DNA from: Chara braunii
Lineage: Eukaryota; Streptophyta; Charophyceae; Charales; Characeae
Assembly: GCA_003427395.1 (NCBI GenBank)
Contig: BFEA01000323.1
Location: 1,397,226-1,427,058 of the forward strand
Direction: 5' to 3'
DNA: 29,833 nucleotides
In this document: one piece after another, positions 15,352-28,140 of the stretch
Numbering within the stretch: position 1 is the stretch's first letter
Layout: each line of letters begins with the position of its first letter
Position numbers and translations under genes: made by a program
The notes under the pieces: model-generated
Told to the model about the DNA's origin: nothing
What the model saw: only the letters and a program-made list of their open reading frames with translations
The model's database searches: none

Positions 15352-15750
15352 ACAATGAGGGCCCAGTGCCCAAGGCTGATATTATCAATATGATGATTGA
15401 GGCCGGGGTCCTCACAGTCTACCCGGAGGTAACCAGTAGGCTCCTGCTGAGAACAGAAAATGAGCCAACAATACTGCACTCTTGATCTGCTGTCTACTGA
15501 TCAATGCACTATTGTTCTGATAACCTCGAACAACAGAAGAAGGTGAACCAGCATAGTGCCTCTTCACCCATAATGGGCGCCAGATAAACATGAGACCCAA
15601 GCACTTTACCAGCTAATTATCCAAACCAAGCAATTGGCACAAGACAGTTACTTGGGGGAGGGAAGAAATCAGGAAATTGAGACATAGGTTTTAGAGGGAT
15701 AGAGGAGTCAATGGTAGTCCAATTATTAAAGACAAGCCGAAAATTTTTTT

Positions 15751-18700
15751 TTAGGATACTTGGGTGTTTGCGTGTCCACCTTTCCAGATTACTTTCCCCA
15801 TCCTGCCCCCCTGGTCATCTCCCAGCCAACTTTTGTTAAATTGATTAATGTGAACCCAGATTTCATTTGGATCAGATAGGAGCTGAATTTTTTCCTTAGC
15901 TTGTTCCCATTTGATCATTAAATCATTTTGTACCTGCTGTTTGATTGATTCAGTAAATTCTGGCCCGTCCAATCGTGCACCCTCCATTTCAAAAGTACAC
16001 CTTGTCCAAATTGCCCATATGATCGCTCTCCTGCCTATTAAGAACATGTTGATTGTGAAATCATCTCCTTGGTCCAGATGCCATGATTCCAGTAGGAGGG
16101 CTTTCCATTCCCAAGGCCAGGGATGAGAAGTATTCATTTGATTCCAGATTCTATCCCACCATCTCCAAAGTCAGATTGACCCCGGGCATTGGAGGAGAAT
16201 ATGCTCTATAGTTTCGGGGATGAGTTTGGATGGAAAGGCTGATTTACAGAACTTCAACCATAGGAAGGCAATGCCCTTCTGTTCAAGAGATGACCTGTCA
16301 ATGATCCAATCATTCGTTGGAAGACATCTATGAGCAATTTGCCACTGTAAAGAAGCAATTTTGGCTGGTTTAGTTTTGGAGGCTTGGAACCATTTAATTC
16401 TTCTCAACTCATCCTTACTAACATTAAGATTCTTGTGCCATCTTTTTTCAACACGGTCTTTTAAGTTAAACCTGGGACGGAGCATCCTGTAGGCTGCTTT
16501 GACTGTGAGGGTGTGTAGATTCCTAGGATGAGAGTGAGTACGTTTCCCCGGGAGAGACCAGCTCCAACTATTTGGGTCAAAAGGAAGATGTGAAATAAGG
16601 GTGTCTGGTCTAAAAGCAAGCCATTTACCATTAATCTTGAGAACTCTAATTGTGAAGAGTTAGTCATCCGAAATCCATGTAGTTTCCTCCTGTTGATCCT
16701 GATATAAAATGTCATCATCTTGAATGTGAATAATTGATAGAAGAATTTGATTCGGGCTATGGATCACAATTATGTTTCCAACTACATCATTTGTATTATG
16801 AAATGCTACCCAATCATTGTCGATAAATTTGGGACCCTTCCGTAGGATTCTGATCCACTCCAGTGGGAATAGGTCATTTATCGAATCTAGAGCAAAAATC
16901 TGATGGTGACTATATTGAAGTCGCTCATGCAGATCCGAAGCCGTGTACTAGTCTCTGCTCTCGTGATTCCATAGATCTCTAACCCTTATTATCCGTCTGT
17001 TAATCCAACTTTTCCAGGGGGTATCCATACAATGCAGAACACACCCTTGATCATCCCTAATGAAAGCATTGTTGAAAAGAGGTTGCTGACAGACTTCTTC
17101 TCATCTTGTTGGGAAAACTTTATTTGGGATAGGCATCTTCCTTCAATTCTTTATAAGTGTGATCCAAAATGGATCCTGCCTAACTTCCCTTCTAATTGCC
17201 TACCTATCTGAGGTCTCCTCTTGAGCTAGATGCCCTTGAGAGCCTCTAGGTAAGGACCATGCAAGATTTTCCAGCCACATTAGGGAATCTATATGATCAG
17301 GGACTGAAGGAGCTAATCTTTTTATCTGTTCAGAGGCTAGGAAGGACCAAGGGGTGTTGGGATTGAATATAAGTCGTTTGATCCATTGAAGACAGAGAGC
17401 CATTGATTGAGTGTTGGGGTTGATTATCCCAAGGCCCCCTTTTGTTTTAGGTTGGATAAAGGACGACCAAGCCACTTTGCTAATGACGTTGGATCTTTCA
17501 TGATTTCCACGCCACAAGAAGGCCGCTAATTGTTTCTTTAAGATTTTAAGGTTTCCTTTGTCCAAAGCCCAAAAAGCCGATTTATACCATATTGAGGCCA
17601 ATATGACATTGTTAATAATTAAGGTTCTACCAAACAGGGATGTTTGTTTATCCTTCCACAAATCAAGTTTCAACCTTGCCTGTTGTAGAATGCCTTCATT
17701 GGTGGAGATGGGTTTAGCTGTGACTGAAAGGGATACTCCTAGCACGCTGATTGGTACGTTATGGTGCACCCACTTAATGCAGGAAGGTTCCGGGGGTCTC
17801 ACTCCTTGATGATGGATCCACCAACCTAATGTTTTATTCCCCCAATTGACTTTCATATCAGAGAGTTTACAGAATGTATCCATCAGTCTTTTGACGGCTT
17901 CTAAATTTCCATGTGAAGCATCAACCATCAGAAAGAGGTCATCAGCAAAGAGAGAGCAAACTGGAACTGCTTCCTCAGGGATAGAGGAGACATGGATACG
18001 CCTGATGTCTTTATGATGTCTTATGTTAGCTGCGAAGACTTCCATAATTATCACAAAAAGAAGAGGAGCAATGGGGTCGCCTTGCCTTACAGATCTATGA
18101 AGAGAAATGGGGGGTGCTACATTTTCATTGACCATGACTCTTGTTGTGGCATTTTTATGCAAAATATTGATCCATCTCCTAAAATATGGACCAAAGTTAA
18201 ACTTCTCCAGACATTTATCTAAAAAAAAAACAATCAACATGATCGTATGTTTTTTCAAAGTCAATGAATATAAATGTCGCATTGTGCTTAGACTGACGAG
18301 AAATCTTGATAAGTTCATTTATGAGCAAAATATTATCGTGGATATTCCTTCCTTGAATAAATCCAGTTTGCAAAGGGTGGATAATTTCCGCAACGAATTT
18401 ATTCAGGCGAATCGTAAGAGCTTTTGAAATCAACTTATAAACCACAGTGAGCAGAGTGATAGGTCGGTAATTCTTAATGTTATATTTATCACCTTTCTTA
18501 TAGAGAAGGATCAGCACCCCTTGCCCTACTATCTCTCCCATATCACCCGAGTCTCATACTGCCTGATAGAAATCCATGAGATCTTGGTAGATAAATTCCC
18601 ACAAGACTTCCCAGAGTTCTTTTGGAAGACCGCCAATCCCTGGGGTCTTGTCTTCGTCCATTAATAATAGGGCAGACCATATTTCATCTTTAGTTAGGGG

Positions 18701-20203
18701 CAATTCCAGTTGTTCTCTCTGATGCTGAGAGAGTGACTTAGATAAAGGGATAAGGAACTCTTCTACTTTCTTTGTGCGTTTATCCAAGGGAATGTCACTA
18801 TTTTGTGAAAGAAAAAGGTCCTTGAAGAAGTCCCTAACAATTTTAGTACATCTTGCTGTTGACACCTCTAGCGGGCCATTTGGAGAATGGGGATGTGCTA
18901 GAGCCTCTATCAAAATTCTGTCTGTCCTTACTTTAGCCATGACAAAAAATCTTGCATCCATGGCTCCTTCCGTATGGAATTTACGAATTCCACCACGAAT
19001 CTTCATTCCTTGCCATCTATATTCCATATATTTAAGTAGGTGGCCTTCAAAGACTTGAATTTCTTTAGCCATTTCATTTTGCATTTCTGGGTCTCTTTCC
19101 TCTTCTTCTGATTGTTGCAATTGATGAATACGTTGATATATATTAGTTTCAGAAGAATGATGTTCCTTAGCCAACGCTATCGAGTATTCATTGCATTTAC
19201 GACTTAAAAAGAGTAACCCATTATTAAACCATAGTATGTCATTTCCTAAAATGTCCCTCTGATTCCTCCAAAATGACCATACATCCTTAATAAATGATTT
19301 GAAAGAGTCAATCTTAAGATGGGTTGTATTAAGTTTATAAAATTCTTTACCTTGATCTGGCTTTTTCCCAAAGGAGAGGATGACTACGCACATGGTGTGA
19401 TCTAGACCCAGAAGGGGACTTCGTGGAAAGATTCCTGCCATCTGAAGTGCGCCTTCCAAATCCTCTGAGATAAAGATAAGGTCTATACGAGACTTTGTGA
19501 GCGATCTGGCTTAACTCCTTCGAACGCATGTATAAAAATTCTTCGAAGAATTCAAACGCCTAAAAGAATCAAAGAGATTTAGGTTGTGGGAGAAGTTTGT
19601 CATCATAATCTCATCTGCCTCCACATAAGCTGGACAGGGATTATGAATATTTCATCTATCAAGAAATTTGTCCGGGGCAGCATTAAAATCACATGCTATA
19701 ATGACCGGAATCCCTATAGGGAGGATAGGGGGAAGGGAATCAAAAAAACGTTGACGATCCTCAACATCGTTGGGAGCATATATACAAAGAATGCCAATAA
19801 TTTTCAGCTTCAACATTGCCAGGATAAATGTCCACCTGCCTTCTGCTTTATCGACGTCCCAATAAACTGGTTCTATCTTGGAACCTGGAGGAATCCAGAT
19901 AGCGACTCCGGCACTGCCCGGACGGGGGGCATGGGCTCTGATGGCTGTATAAGGCCACATTTGTTTATGACAATAATTATTCTGATCTGAATCCATGAGA
20001 TGAGTTTCCTGAATGCATATAACATAAGGCCACTCTCTACCTCCTATACCTCTCAATTGGTCAAATATGACATTTTTTTTTTGAGACTTAGCCGAAGCTA
20101 GACCATTAATATTCCATGATCTGATGTCGATGTCCGCGTTCCTTATTAGAATTTTCCAAGCTCTATCTTTATTATAAAGGACATCTATTACTCTAGAATC
20201 CAT
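15751..20203 (-). pseudogene. LINE A ORF2: endonuclease, reverse transcriptase, zinc-binding end
   Basis: ORF2 starts at ATG 20203. The endonuclease shows SWNINGL, QETHL, YAPND, CDFNAAPD and LDHTMCVV, the usual catalytic landmarks of apurinic-type LINE nucleases. The reverse transcriptase shows KTPGIGGLPKELW, NYRPITLL, QTGFIQGRNIHDN, FIDFEKTYD (motif A), RSVRQGDPIAPLLF (motif B), SLFADDLFLM (motif C with the catalytic DD) and VLGVSLS. The end segment has CLPTNDWIIDRSSLEQKG and ETIEHILLQCPGS. Breaks: an extra base in the T run at 18220-18230 shifts the frame between motifs A and B. Stops replace Trp near 19650, 18551, 17127, 17098, 16950 and 16168. A stop replaces Gln near 17215, judged by LINE B. 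The largest intact piece is 17200-18318. Confidence 0.9.
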
Positions 20204-20328
20204 TTAATAAAATAATAAACAGTGAGTTATGTTTTGAATAACATGACAAAGGATAAGTCAAAGATTCAGCCATTGTCCAGTATCCAATATCCCACCTGTC
20301 ATCAGTGTCTTCTGAGCAAGCATCCTAA

Positions 20329-23168
20329 TCAGCAGAGTGCCAACATCCGTTTCAGACCAAAAAACATTAGTTTTAAAACATTAGTTTTTAGCTTGAGGAG
20401 TTGAAGCTCACTCAGGGCGTCCTGACTGAACCATTTGAGACCCATATTCTTAGTAGCATCGTATTTTAGTATTACGTCTTCTTCCGCCAATTTTTCCTCA
20501 CCCTCATTAATCGATAGCAAAGTTTTTCCTCCTGATGGGAAATATGACTTAGCAAAGTTAAGGATGTCTTTCACCGAGGAAGAGGGAGGGGGGGGGGGGC
20601 GAAGCAGATTCTAGTAATGTTACTTCCCCATAGGCTGCGGACTGAGGTTCAGATAAACCTACCTCTCATATTCCTCCTTGGTTTTTCACTGGCAAGAGTG
20701 TTGTTCCCATCTTTGTGGGGGAAAGTAGTCCTTGTCCTTTGGCCATTCGATGTTTCAGTCTTTGTCTCTTACTAGTTAGTTCTGACTTCAAGTCCAGAAG
20801 AGGGGGTTGGGGAGAGAGCGAGAGTTGAGGACTAAGAGTGACCTCCTGATCATCATCAATGATCACGACAACCTGATTGTCAGGAGGTGTCTTAGAATGA
20901 TCGAACATCACTACTTTGGTCGATAGATCCTTGGACACAATATTCAGGGAAACTTCGACCATAATGTCCTCTAGATTCGGTTTGCTAGTAGATGGTTCAG
21001 GAGACACTTTATTCTCCTGCCCCTCCAGCGATTCGGGATCCCATTCAATTAGCCCTTGACTATGCTTCTTTTGTGATGAGGACTGCTGCTTTTGAGAGAT
21101 GTGCAAATTTTTTTTCTCCCCCGTAAGCGTTGATATGACTTCCTTGAACATCAGGCTTTGACCTTCCTGCCGAACTGACTGAAGGAGTGAACTAAGATCC
21201 GAGTTTCCTGAGGAGGTATCCTTTTGAAGGTCGGTAGGGTCATCAGGACCATTACCCAGATGCCCATTTAGTCCTTTTTCATTCCTTACCTCTAATTGAC
21301 ACAACATTGGGTGGGTACTGGGAGTAGGAAGGGCGTTGGGCAAGAATCCCTCGTTGAAACGATTAGAAACAATATGGAGAAGCTTGGAACTAATATCTTC
21401 CCATGATACACCCCTTGGTGGACCATGCATTAGGAAGGTTTCCAAACTCTTACTACTTTCCAACACTGGGATGAGTTCTTGCAGAAAAAGGGGCCAGTTA
21501 TCCTGAGGTATATCTGGATGCTGGTTTTTAAGATTGAAGAGCAACCAATCAGCTATTTGTAAAATAACCATATTGACTAGGGAGGGCAGTGAAACATCAG
21601 CATTAGTGGATGTCATTGTTACTTCAATCGATGGGGGGGGGAGAATGGGATCAACTACCTCAATTTCCATTGGTTCTGTACCAAATGCATCCTTGAGGGG
21701 ATCAATATCCATCGGGGCACCTTCTACTCCCCCAAGGGTTTTGTCACTGACTGAAGAATCAGTAGGGGGAGCATTACCTACACTCACCTCTCCTGCTTGA
21801 GTTGAATGAGGAGTCAGGTGCTCCTGTTTGGCGGACCCTTTCCTCTTGACAACCTTCCACTCCTGGCCCCCTCCAGACCCATTTTTTGGTAGATAATCTG
21901 CTGGTTTAGGTCCAGGGTACTTATCTGGAGTGAATGTCTGGGAAGAAGCGAAACCTTTGTATTTTTGCTTGTCCATCCTTCCTCCTCCCTGACCTCCCCC
22001 AGGACTAGTAGAAACTGCCATATCCACTCCTCCCTGAGTATCTCCTTGCCCTTTTCTCGTTGGGGCACCTGACTGTGGTTGAGGGGCTTGGGGCTGGGGG
22101 GGTATCAAGTCAGATGGGCGACGGGGGGGGGTTATGAGACCCATTCCTACCCTCCCAGATCCATCCCATTGGATGGCCTGTGACATTCAAGTCGTCCAAA
22201 TAAACCCAACCCTCAAAGCCTGCAACCGCAGGAAACCATTTGCCTGATCTATGCGGGTCCTTCTTGAGTCTCTTGTCAGGGGGTATTGCGTGTTGAGGAT
22301 GGAAAGAACAAACAAATTCTGAGTGAAGGTGACCATATGCTTTACATTTAAAACACCATGGACGAAATTTATGAGCAGTATGAATTTGGTAAACGCGTCC
22401 TCCCATTTTGAAGGGAATAATATCATCTACTGAAAACACTTGTTCTTTCGGTAAATCCAAAGCAAGCATCAAATGATCATCTCGCTTGGCTACATAAGAT
22501 GGGAGGGGCTCAATAAAGTCTACAATCTTATATTGTTGGCCGAAATCATATATGAAGGTCGCCTGAATTTCAATCGGGATATGTCTAAATTCCAACCAAT
22601 TATATTCTCTCATCATCTGCTCTCGCTTCTCCTCTGGACCCACTTTTTTTGGAGTCCAAGGATAGATTCGAACCTCGGATCGGTCCCATAATAATTTTTT
22701 CCATGCATCTAGTCTGACTTTATCCTTTTCGAAGAGGGACAACACCGTGAAGACGGTAGGAGTGATAGGATGGATCAGAAAAAATTCCTTCACACCTTCA
22801 GGTCCATCTCTCAAAGATTCAAGTCTTTTGCAAATAAATTTAATTTTGTCATTCACAGATCTATTTGCTGCCTCGTCATAGAAGATCCAATTAGTCGCTT
22901 GCTTGGTGTAGATGGCATCTCGTTGAGGCAGCCGAGAGGAAGGATATGACTTCATCAGGGTCTTAGTCCCTCCTTGGTCTATCACCAGCTGTTCCGAGGG
23001 AAGAAGAAATAATGACAAAAAATAGGCACGAGCTGATGAAAGGTTCTTGAGGGGAACCTTTAACTCTTCATTAGCAGAACCCGAGGTACCTATCGTTGGT
23101 CGTTGAATTGAGAGAGATTTGTCCTGGAGAGACTCCCTGACTTTCTGCGCCCAAGAGGGCTGATTCAT
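20329..23168 (-). pseudogene. LINE A ORF1: RNA-binding protein with CCHC knuckle
   Basis: The first ATG is at 23168 (MNQPSWAQKV). The first half (to about 22130) has the conserved N-terminal fold region and a zinc knuckle CFKC-x6-H-x4-C (residues around CFKCKAYGHLHSEFVC). The second half is Pro/Ser-rich and low in hydrophobic content until the conserved ADWLLFNLKNQHPD..LIPVLESS segment. The C-terminus is MGLKWFSQDALSELQLLKLK, ending near 20329. The frame shifts at the G run near 22125-22135 and again at the G run 20588-20599, both consistent with homopolymer slippage. ORF1 proteins coat the LINE RNA. Confidence 0.82.
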
Positions 23169-23254
23169 ATGTTGTGATTGTTGGGGTAAGGAGGAGTCAG
23201 TCTGGGAGGAGGAGGATCGAGACGAGCCAGGGTGAGTCTCCTTGTCCAATCCAG

Positions 23255-26202
23255 TGGTATCGAGAATATTATTTTTTTGAGTGCTTCCACTATATTGTGG
23301 GAATATCGCAGCCTTTCCCTTAGTGCTATTTCAATTAATATCCAATCTCTGGTTTCCGAATCCCAAATATCCCTCACCCTAAGAACACCCTGAACTACCC
23401 AGCCCTTCCAAGGGGCCTCCATGCAGTGGAGGGTTGTGTCATGGGAGTCAGTGATCCACTGGTTCCCGAATAGAGGTTGTTTGCACACTTCCTCCCACCT
23501 TTGTGGAGCCACCTTGTTCGGAAGCGGCAGCTTACACCAGGTGTTGAGTAGTGGTCCAAAAAACATCGTTAATAATATCTCTTATTGTTGCTTGCCTGTC
23601 GGATTCTTGCTCTTCATTACCGGGTAGACCCTTCCCATCAAAGATGCATGTTGGTATTTCCACTACGTTAACGTTTCCAATACCGGATGCGTCAGCCATT
23701 CATTATTTGATGACGGGCGGCCATCGGCAACCATTTGTACCCCTAAGACTCTAATAGGCGAGTTGGTTGGTACCCATCTTATTCACGGGACCTCTGGTGG
23801 CCTGCATCCTTGGTACTGGATCAACCGGCTCTTAGTTTTACTGCTCCAGTTTACCTTTATGTCTAACAGGGTGCAGAAACGATCCATCAACAACTGGATT
23901 TCCTTCATGTTTTCAGGCGAGGCATCAAGCATGAGAGTGAGGTCATCTGCAAACAGAGAGCAAATCGGCACTGCCTCTTCGGGGATAGAGGAGACCCGTA
24001 TTTGCTGGATTTTCTTATGAACTCTCAAGTTTGCTGCCAGAGCCTCCACGATTATAACAAACAGGAAAGGGGTAATCGGGTCCCCGTGGCGTATCGAACG
24101 TTCCAAGTCGATAGGGGGGGCCAACCTCCCGTTAACTTGTATCCTCGTTGTAGCGCTATAATGAAGGATCCCCACCCACCTTCTGAAAAAACAGGCCAAA
24201 ATTGAGTTTCTCCAGACATTTATCCGGAAAAGGCCAGTCAACATGATCATAAGTTTTTTCAAAGTCGATGAAGATTATGGTTGCGTTGTGCTTTGACTAA
24301 CGTGACAACTTTACGATCTCATTTATCAAGAAAATATTATCTTGAATTTTCCTACCTTTGATAAAACTTGTTTGTGATGGGTGGACAATGTCTTTTATCA
24401 CCTGAATCATCCAATTGGCAATGGGTTTTGCCACCATTTTGTATACTACTGTTAATAAGGTGATAGGTTGGTAGTTTCGGATGTTATTTTTTTCACCTTT
24501 CTTATACAGAAAAGATAGCACCCCTTGCCCCACCACCTCCCCCATTTGACTAGACTCCCAAACCGCGCGGTATAAGTCCATGAGGTCGTGTGATAGGGGG
24601 TTTCACATAAACTCTCAAAATTCCTTTGGCGGTCCATTGATGCCGGGAGTCTTTTCCTCCTCCATTTGCATAAGGGTCATCCAAACTTCCGCCTTTTCCA
24701 GGGGCTTGTCTAATTTCTTTCTTTGCTCATCCGAGAGGTTACACCTCAAAGGCTCAAGAAAGTCCTCAATCTTTTTTATCCTCTTCTCTTTGGGTCGGGT
24801 GTTACAACCAGATTTGAATAGGTCTTGAAAGAAACGTCGTGCAATGTGCACATATTGTGGAGTGGAAGTAGCGAGCTGGTCATGTTCCTGGAATGGATCG
24901 ATTAAGGTCTCTATAACAGTTATCTTTGTTCTTACTTTTGCCATGGCAAAAAAATGGGAGTTCATTGCCCCCTCAATTTTATATTTCGTAACTTCCCTCT
25001 GATACGTGCGCCTTGCCATTGATGTTCCATGCTAGCTATAATTTGTGTCTCTAACGATTGGATGACACTAATCAGTTCTTCTATCATAATTTTCAATTTC
25101 TTCTTCCTTTTTCAGTTGCTTTAACTGATGTTGTAATGCCATTTGCTCAAAAAAGCGTTGGGCTACCAATGCTTTGGAGAATGCATTACATTTCTTGGCC
25201 ACAAAAATCAATCCATTATTGAACCATTGAACATCATCGCCAAGCGTCGGCCTGTGATTTTGCCAGTATGCCCAGGTTTCCTTAATATGCATTTGGAAAT
25301 TTTGGAAGTGCCAACAAGTATGTGTTTAGCTTGTAGTAGCCAGACCCTTGATTGTTTTTTTTTTTTCCGGAATGACAAAATCACCACACACATTGCATAA
25401 TCCAACCCAGGATATGGGCTTTGTGGAAAAACTTTTGCAGTCTGTAGTGCCCCCTCCAAATCTTCCGAGATAAGGATCAGGTCAATGCAAGATCTGGAAA
25501 TCCTTTGCGGCCCATTTTTTCGAAAACACGAAAAAATACATTTTGTTGGGTGCGATCTGCGGAAAGTGTCATACAACCTTAATGACATACAAAGGTTCGT
25601 TATTAAACTTATTATGTGTTCGTCTATTTTGATATACATAGGACACGGGGATGGGATTTTCCACCTGTCGAGCCATCGGTCCGAGGCAGCATTAAAGTCT
25701 CATGCCAATATGATCGGGATGCCCTACGGGACGCGTTCTTTAATTGATTCGAAAAAGGTCACTCTTGCCCCCGCCAAATTTGAAGCATATACACAAAGAT
25801 AACAACTACTTTTGTCTCCAACATAGCAAGCAGATACACCCATCTGCCTTCCTCTGGATCAACTGCCCAGTTGAGCGGATCAATTCGCGTGTCCGGGGGG
25901 AGTCAGATAGTCACTCCCGCGCTCCCCAAACGCGGCGCATGGGCGCAAAAGGCCCGATAGGGCCAAATCTCCTTGTGGGCTCGGTGGTGTTCTGCTGTGT
26001 CCATCAGGTGGGTTTCTTGGGTGCAAGCTGCATCCGGCCATTCTTTGCCTTCTACTCTAATCTGCTCCCATATGGCTTGTTTTTTTTAAGGGGAGGCTGA
26101 GGCGAGGCCATTTACATTCAAAGAGCGCAGATCTAAATTAGCCTCTCTCTTCCCGTTTGCCCACCCCTTATCCCTTCCACACAAGGCGCTTATGAAATCC
26201 AT
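23255..26202 (-). pseudogene. LINE B ORF2, first part: endonuclease and reverse transcriptase
   Basis: It starts at ATG 26202 (MDFISALCGRDKGW). Endonuclease landmarks are LNVNGL, TQETHL, DFNAASD and LDYAMCVV. Reverse-transcriptase landmarks are KTPGINGPPKEF, NYQPITLL, QTSFIKGRKIQDN, FIDFEKTYD, RSIRHGDPITPFLF and SLFADDLTLM. Stops lie at positions that are Trp in LINE A (near 25895 and two near 24605-24615), and CAG has become TAG near 24297. Several single-base shifts occur, and a deletion follows the VLGVQ motif. The reading frame runs into the target duplication at 23254 with IPLDW and continues at 15260. Confidence 0.85.
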
Positions 26203-26318
26203 TTTCTGCCCTCTTTATTTGTTCAATTCCCAGTCTATGACCTCCCAATCCCCGGACCCTGTAAAAGGGCCCTCCCTAAGGATCCTGATAAAAATATCCT
26301 TGACCTCCTCTCCCTGTC

Positions 26319-28090
26319 ATGTGTCACTCGGCCGGATTTTGAGGAGCTGCAGATCTAGCAACGAGCTCCTTGAAAACCATTTCAAGTCCATATCCTTGTT
26401 CAGGTTGCAAAGGACATACACAATTTTATCTGCAATGTTTGACACCACCCGTGTAGCCGCTGCACCTACCCGAAGGTTACCTTGTACATAGGATCAAAGA
26501 TCTGATCCGAAGATCCCTTCCCCCACAGGTGACCAAAGAGAGAGCGCCGAAGTCCACCCGTCCAAGGTGATTTCCCCGTGTCTGGCATGGGGGGCCTCTG
26601 TAAGACCCACCTCCCGTTTGTTTTCCTTCTCCCGTACAGGCACCACCAGGATCTTGCCTCGAGGCAGGGGCGATGGCATATAACCATTTTCTAACAGGTG
26701 GCGTAGTTTTTGCCTCCTGCTGATCAGCTCACTCCCGAGAGGATCCGGCGGAGCAGGAGAGGACGTTGAGGGGAAGCGGGGGGGAGGGATACGTTGGGTG
26801 GTGTCTTGATGCTGATCCCCTTCCCCACTCTGCCGGTCCTCTTCCCAACAGCATGCACATGTTTTTCATTGTCTTCCTTCCCTTTTGCAACTGGCCTTAC
26901 ATCCACTTGTGCCCTAACTTTTCAGCAGTTGCGTTTGTGAGTGGCTGTGTGTTCAGTCGATGTTGTTGGTTGGTGTCTTGCCTCAGGATGAGGGCCCCAG
27001 ATTCCCCTTGCTCCTGTTGCGACTGTTCTGTTGCTCGAGGACGAAAGCGGGCAAACACAATTGTGAGTAGACGGTGACAGATGACGGTCCAGTTGGCACT
27101 TTCTGGGAGGCCATGTTCCAAGGCTCCTTTGAGAGTGACACTACTCTCTAATAGAGGGATTAACTCTCTGTATGTGCGATCCCAGAAGTCGTCTCTATGT
27201 CCTGGGTACCTGGCCTGCAGATTTTGATACAGCCAGTGTGCCACTTTCGTTAACTTGTGCTCCAATGGCACCTGCGATTCCCCCCCTTCGTCCTCTTCTT
27301 TCCCTGCCTCCCTTATCTCGACATCCGGGGTGGGGGGATCCTTCTTCCACTTCCATCGGGGTCGGCCCAAAAGCCTCCTCAAAGATATCCGTTTGCTCTC
27401 TCGTTTTTTGTGGTGACTGTAGCTCTTGCCGGCCTGTCCCTTTTTCCTTGTCCCCCCCCTCATTGTGACCAGCCTAGTTCCTCATTCGTTGCTCCCCTTC
27501 CTTGGTCTGTTGGGTTATGGTTGGGGCTGTCTCACCCCGGTCTAGACTCTAGATCTTCAGGACTCTGTCCCCCTTCCCCTGCTGGCGATGCAGGAGGATC
27601 CCCTTCCTTGGTCCATTGGATTCTGGTCGGGACTGTCTTCCCCTGGTCTCGGTCTTCCGGACGCTGTCCCCCTTTCCTAACTAGCGCTGCGGGGGGGGGG
27701 GTCCTGTATGGTCCGCATATTCTGTTTCAGAGGGGTCCCATCTGTCTGTGTCTTCCCCTGGTCTTGGTCTTCTGGACTCTGTCCCCCTTTCCTAACTAGC
27801 ATTGCAGGGGGGGTTGAGTCCTGTATGGTCTGCATATTCTGTTTCGGAGGGGTCCCATCTGTCTGCCCGTCGGCTTGCCTTCCCGGAGAGGCAACCTGTG
27901 GGAGGGGATGGTAAACTGTCGATGTTTGTGGAGGGGTCCAGGTGTTTGGGGGGTGTGCTTTCCAGCATGGTTGCCCCTGGGCCGTGACCTTCCCAGGTCC
28001 ATCCCCTGGCCCGCCCTTCATTATCTTTTTCTTCTAAAAATACCCACCCCTCATGGCATGTGTCTATCGTCTGCCGTTTTGTTTTTGAGC
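26319..28090 (-). pseudogene. LINE B ORF1 remnant
   Basis: The conserved middle segment (HKLTKVAHWLYQNLQARYPG..RELIPLLESSVTLKGALEHGLP, within 26897-27463) and the C-terminus (MDLKWFSRSSLLDLQLLKI, ending near 26319) align with LINE A ORF1. The Pro-rich linker has been expanded by tandem duplication (about 27560-27860). There are several frameshifts, one next to the G run near 27690-27702. The zinc-knuckle region is not found. Confidence 0.78.
27560..27865 (-). repeat. Tandem repeats inside LINE B ORF1 linker
   Basis: Three decayed units on the minus strand encode KGGQSPED-DQGKTQTDGTP-KQNMRTIQD-type text; the two best are about 115 bp apart (TDGTPPKQNMQTIQD and TDGTPLKQNMRTIQD). LINE A has no such array, so the duplication arose in the LINE B lineage or after insertion. 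Confidence 0.75.
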
Positions 28091-28140
28091 AGGTGTCACG
28101 TTGCAGCCGGCCAGTGGTCCCGTTCTGCCTGAGGTGGTGA

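Larger units (their letters stand above)
15270..23245 (-). mobile_element. LINE A, near-complete non-LTR retrotransposon nested in LINE B
   Basis: About 8.0 kb on the minus strand: a short 5' untranslated part, ORF1 with a zinc knuckle, ORF2 with endonuclease, reverse transcriptase and C-terminal zinc-binding segment, a 3' untranslated part, and a tail of ATAA repeats plus an A-rich run (about 15351-15270). Nine-base near-identical target duplications flank it (CCAATCCAG at 23246-23254 and CCAATCTAG at 15261-15269, plus strand). Coding order and motifs fit plant-type L1 elements. Homopolymer frameshifts and Trp-to-stop changes make it inactive as it stands. Confidence 0.92.
23255..28090 (-). 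mobile_element. LINE B, 5' part (interrupted by LINE A)
   Basis: On the minus strand this holds most of ORF1 and the first two-thirds of ORF2 of an element related to LINE A but clearly divergent. The first recognisable residues are GWVFLEE..GWTWEG near 28030, matching GWVYLDD..GWIWEG in LINE A. Everything upstream, including the zinc knuckle, is absent or unrecognisable, so it is probably 5'-truncated. The other half of the element is at 13696-15260. It lacks the roughly 500 bp that in LINE A lie between 17700 and 17170. Confidence 0.85.

Noticed and set aside
15751-26202. UGA read as Trp (altered nuclear code) to explain the Trp-to-TGA sites
   Set aside because: TGG is common in the same frames, one of the Trp sites has become TAG, and Gln codons have also become TAG. 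C-to-T mutation explains all of these together.
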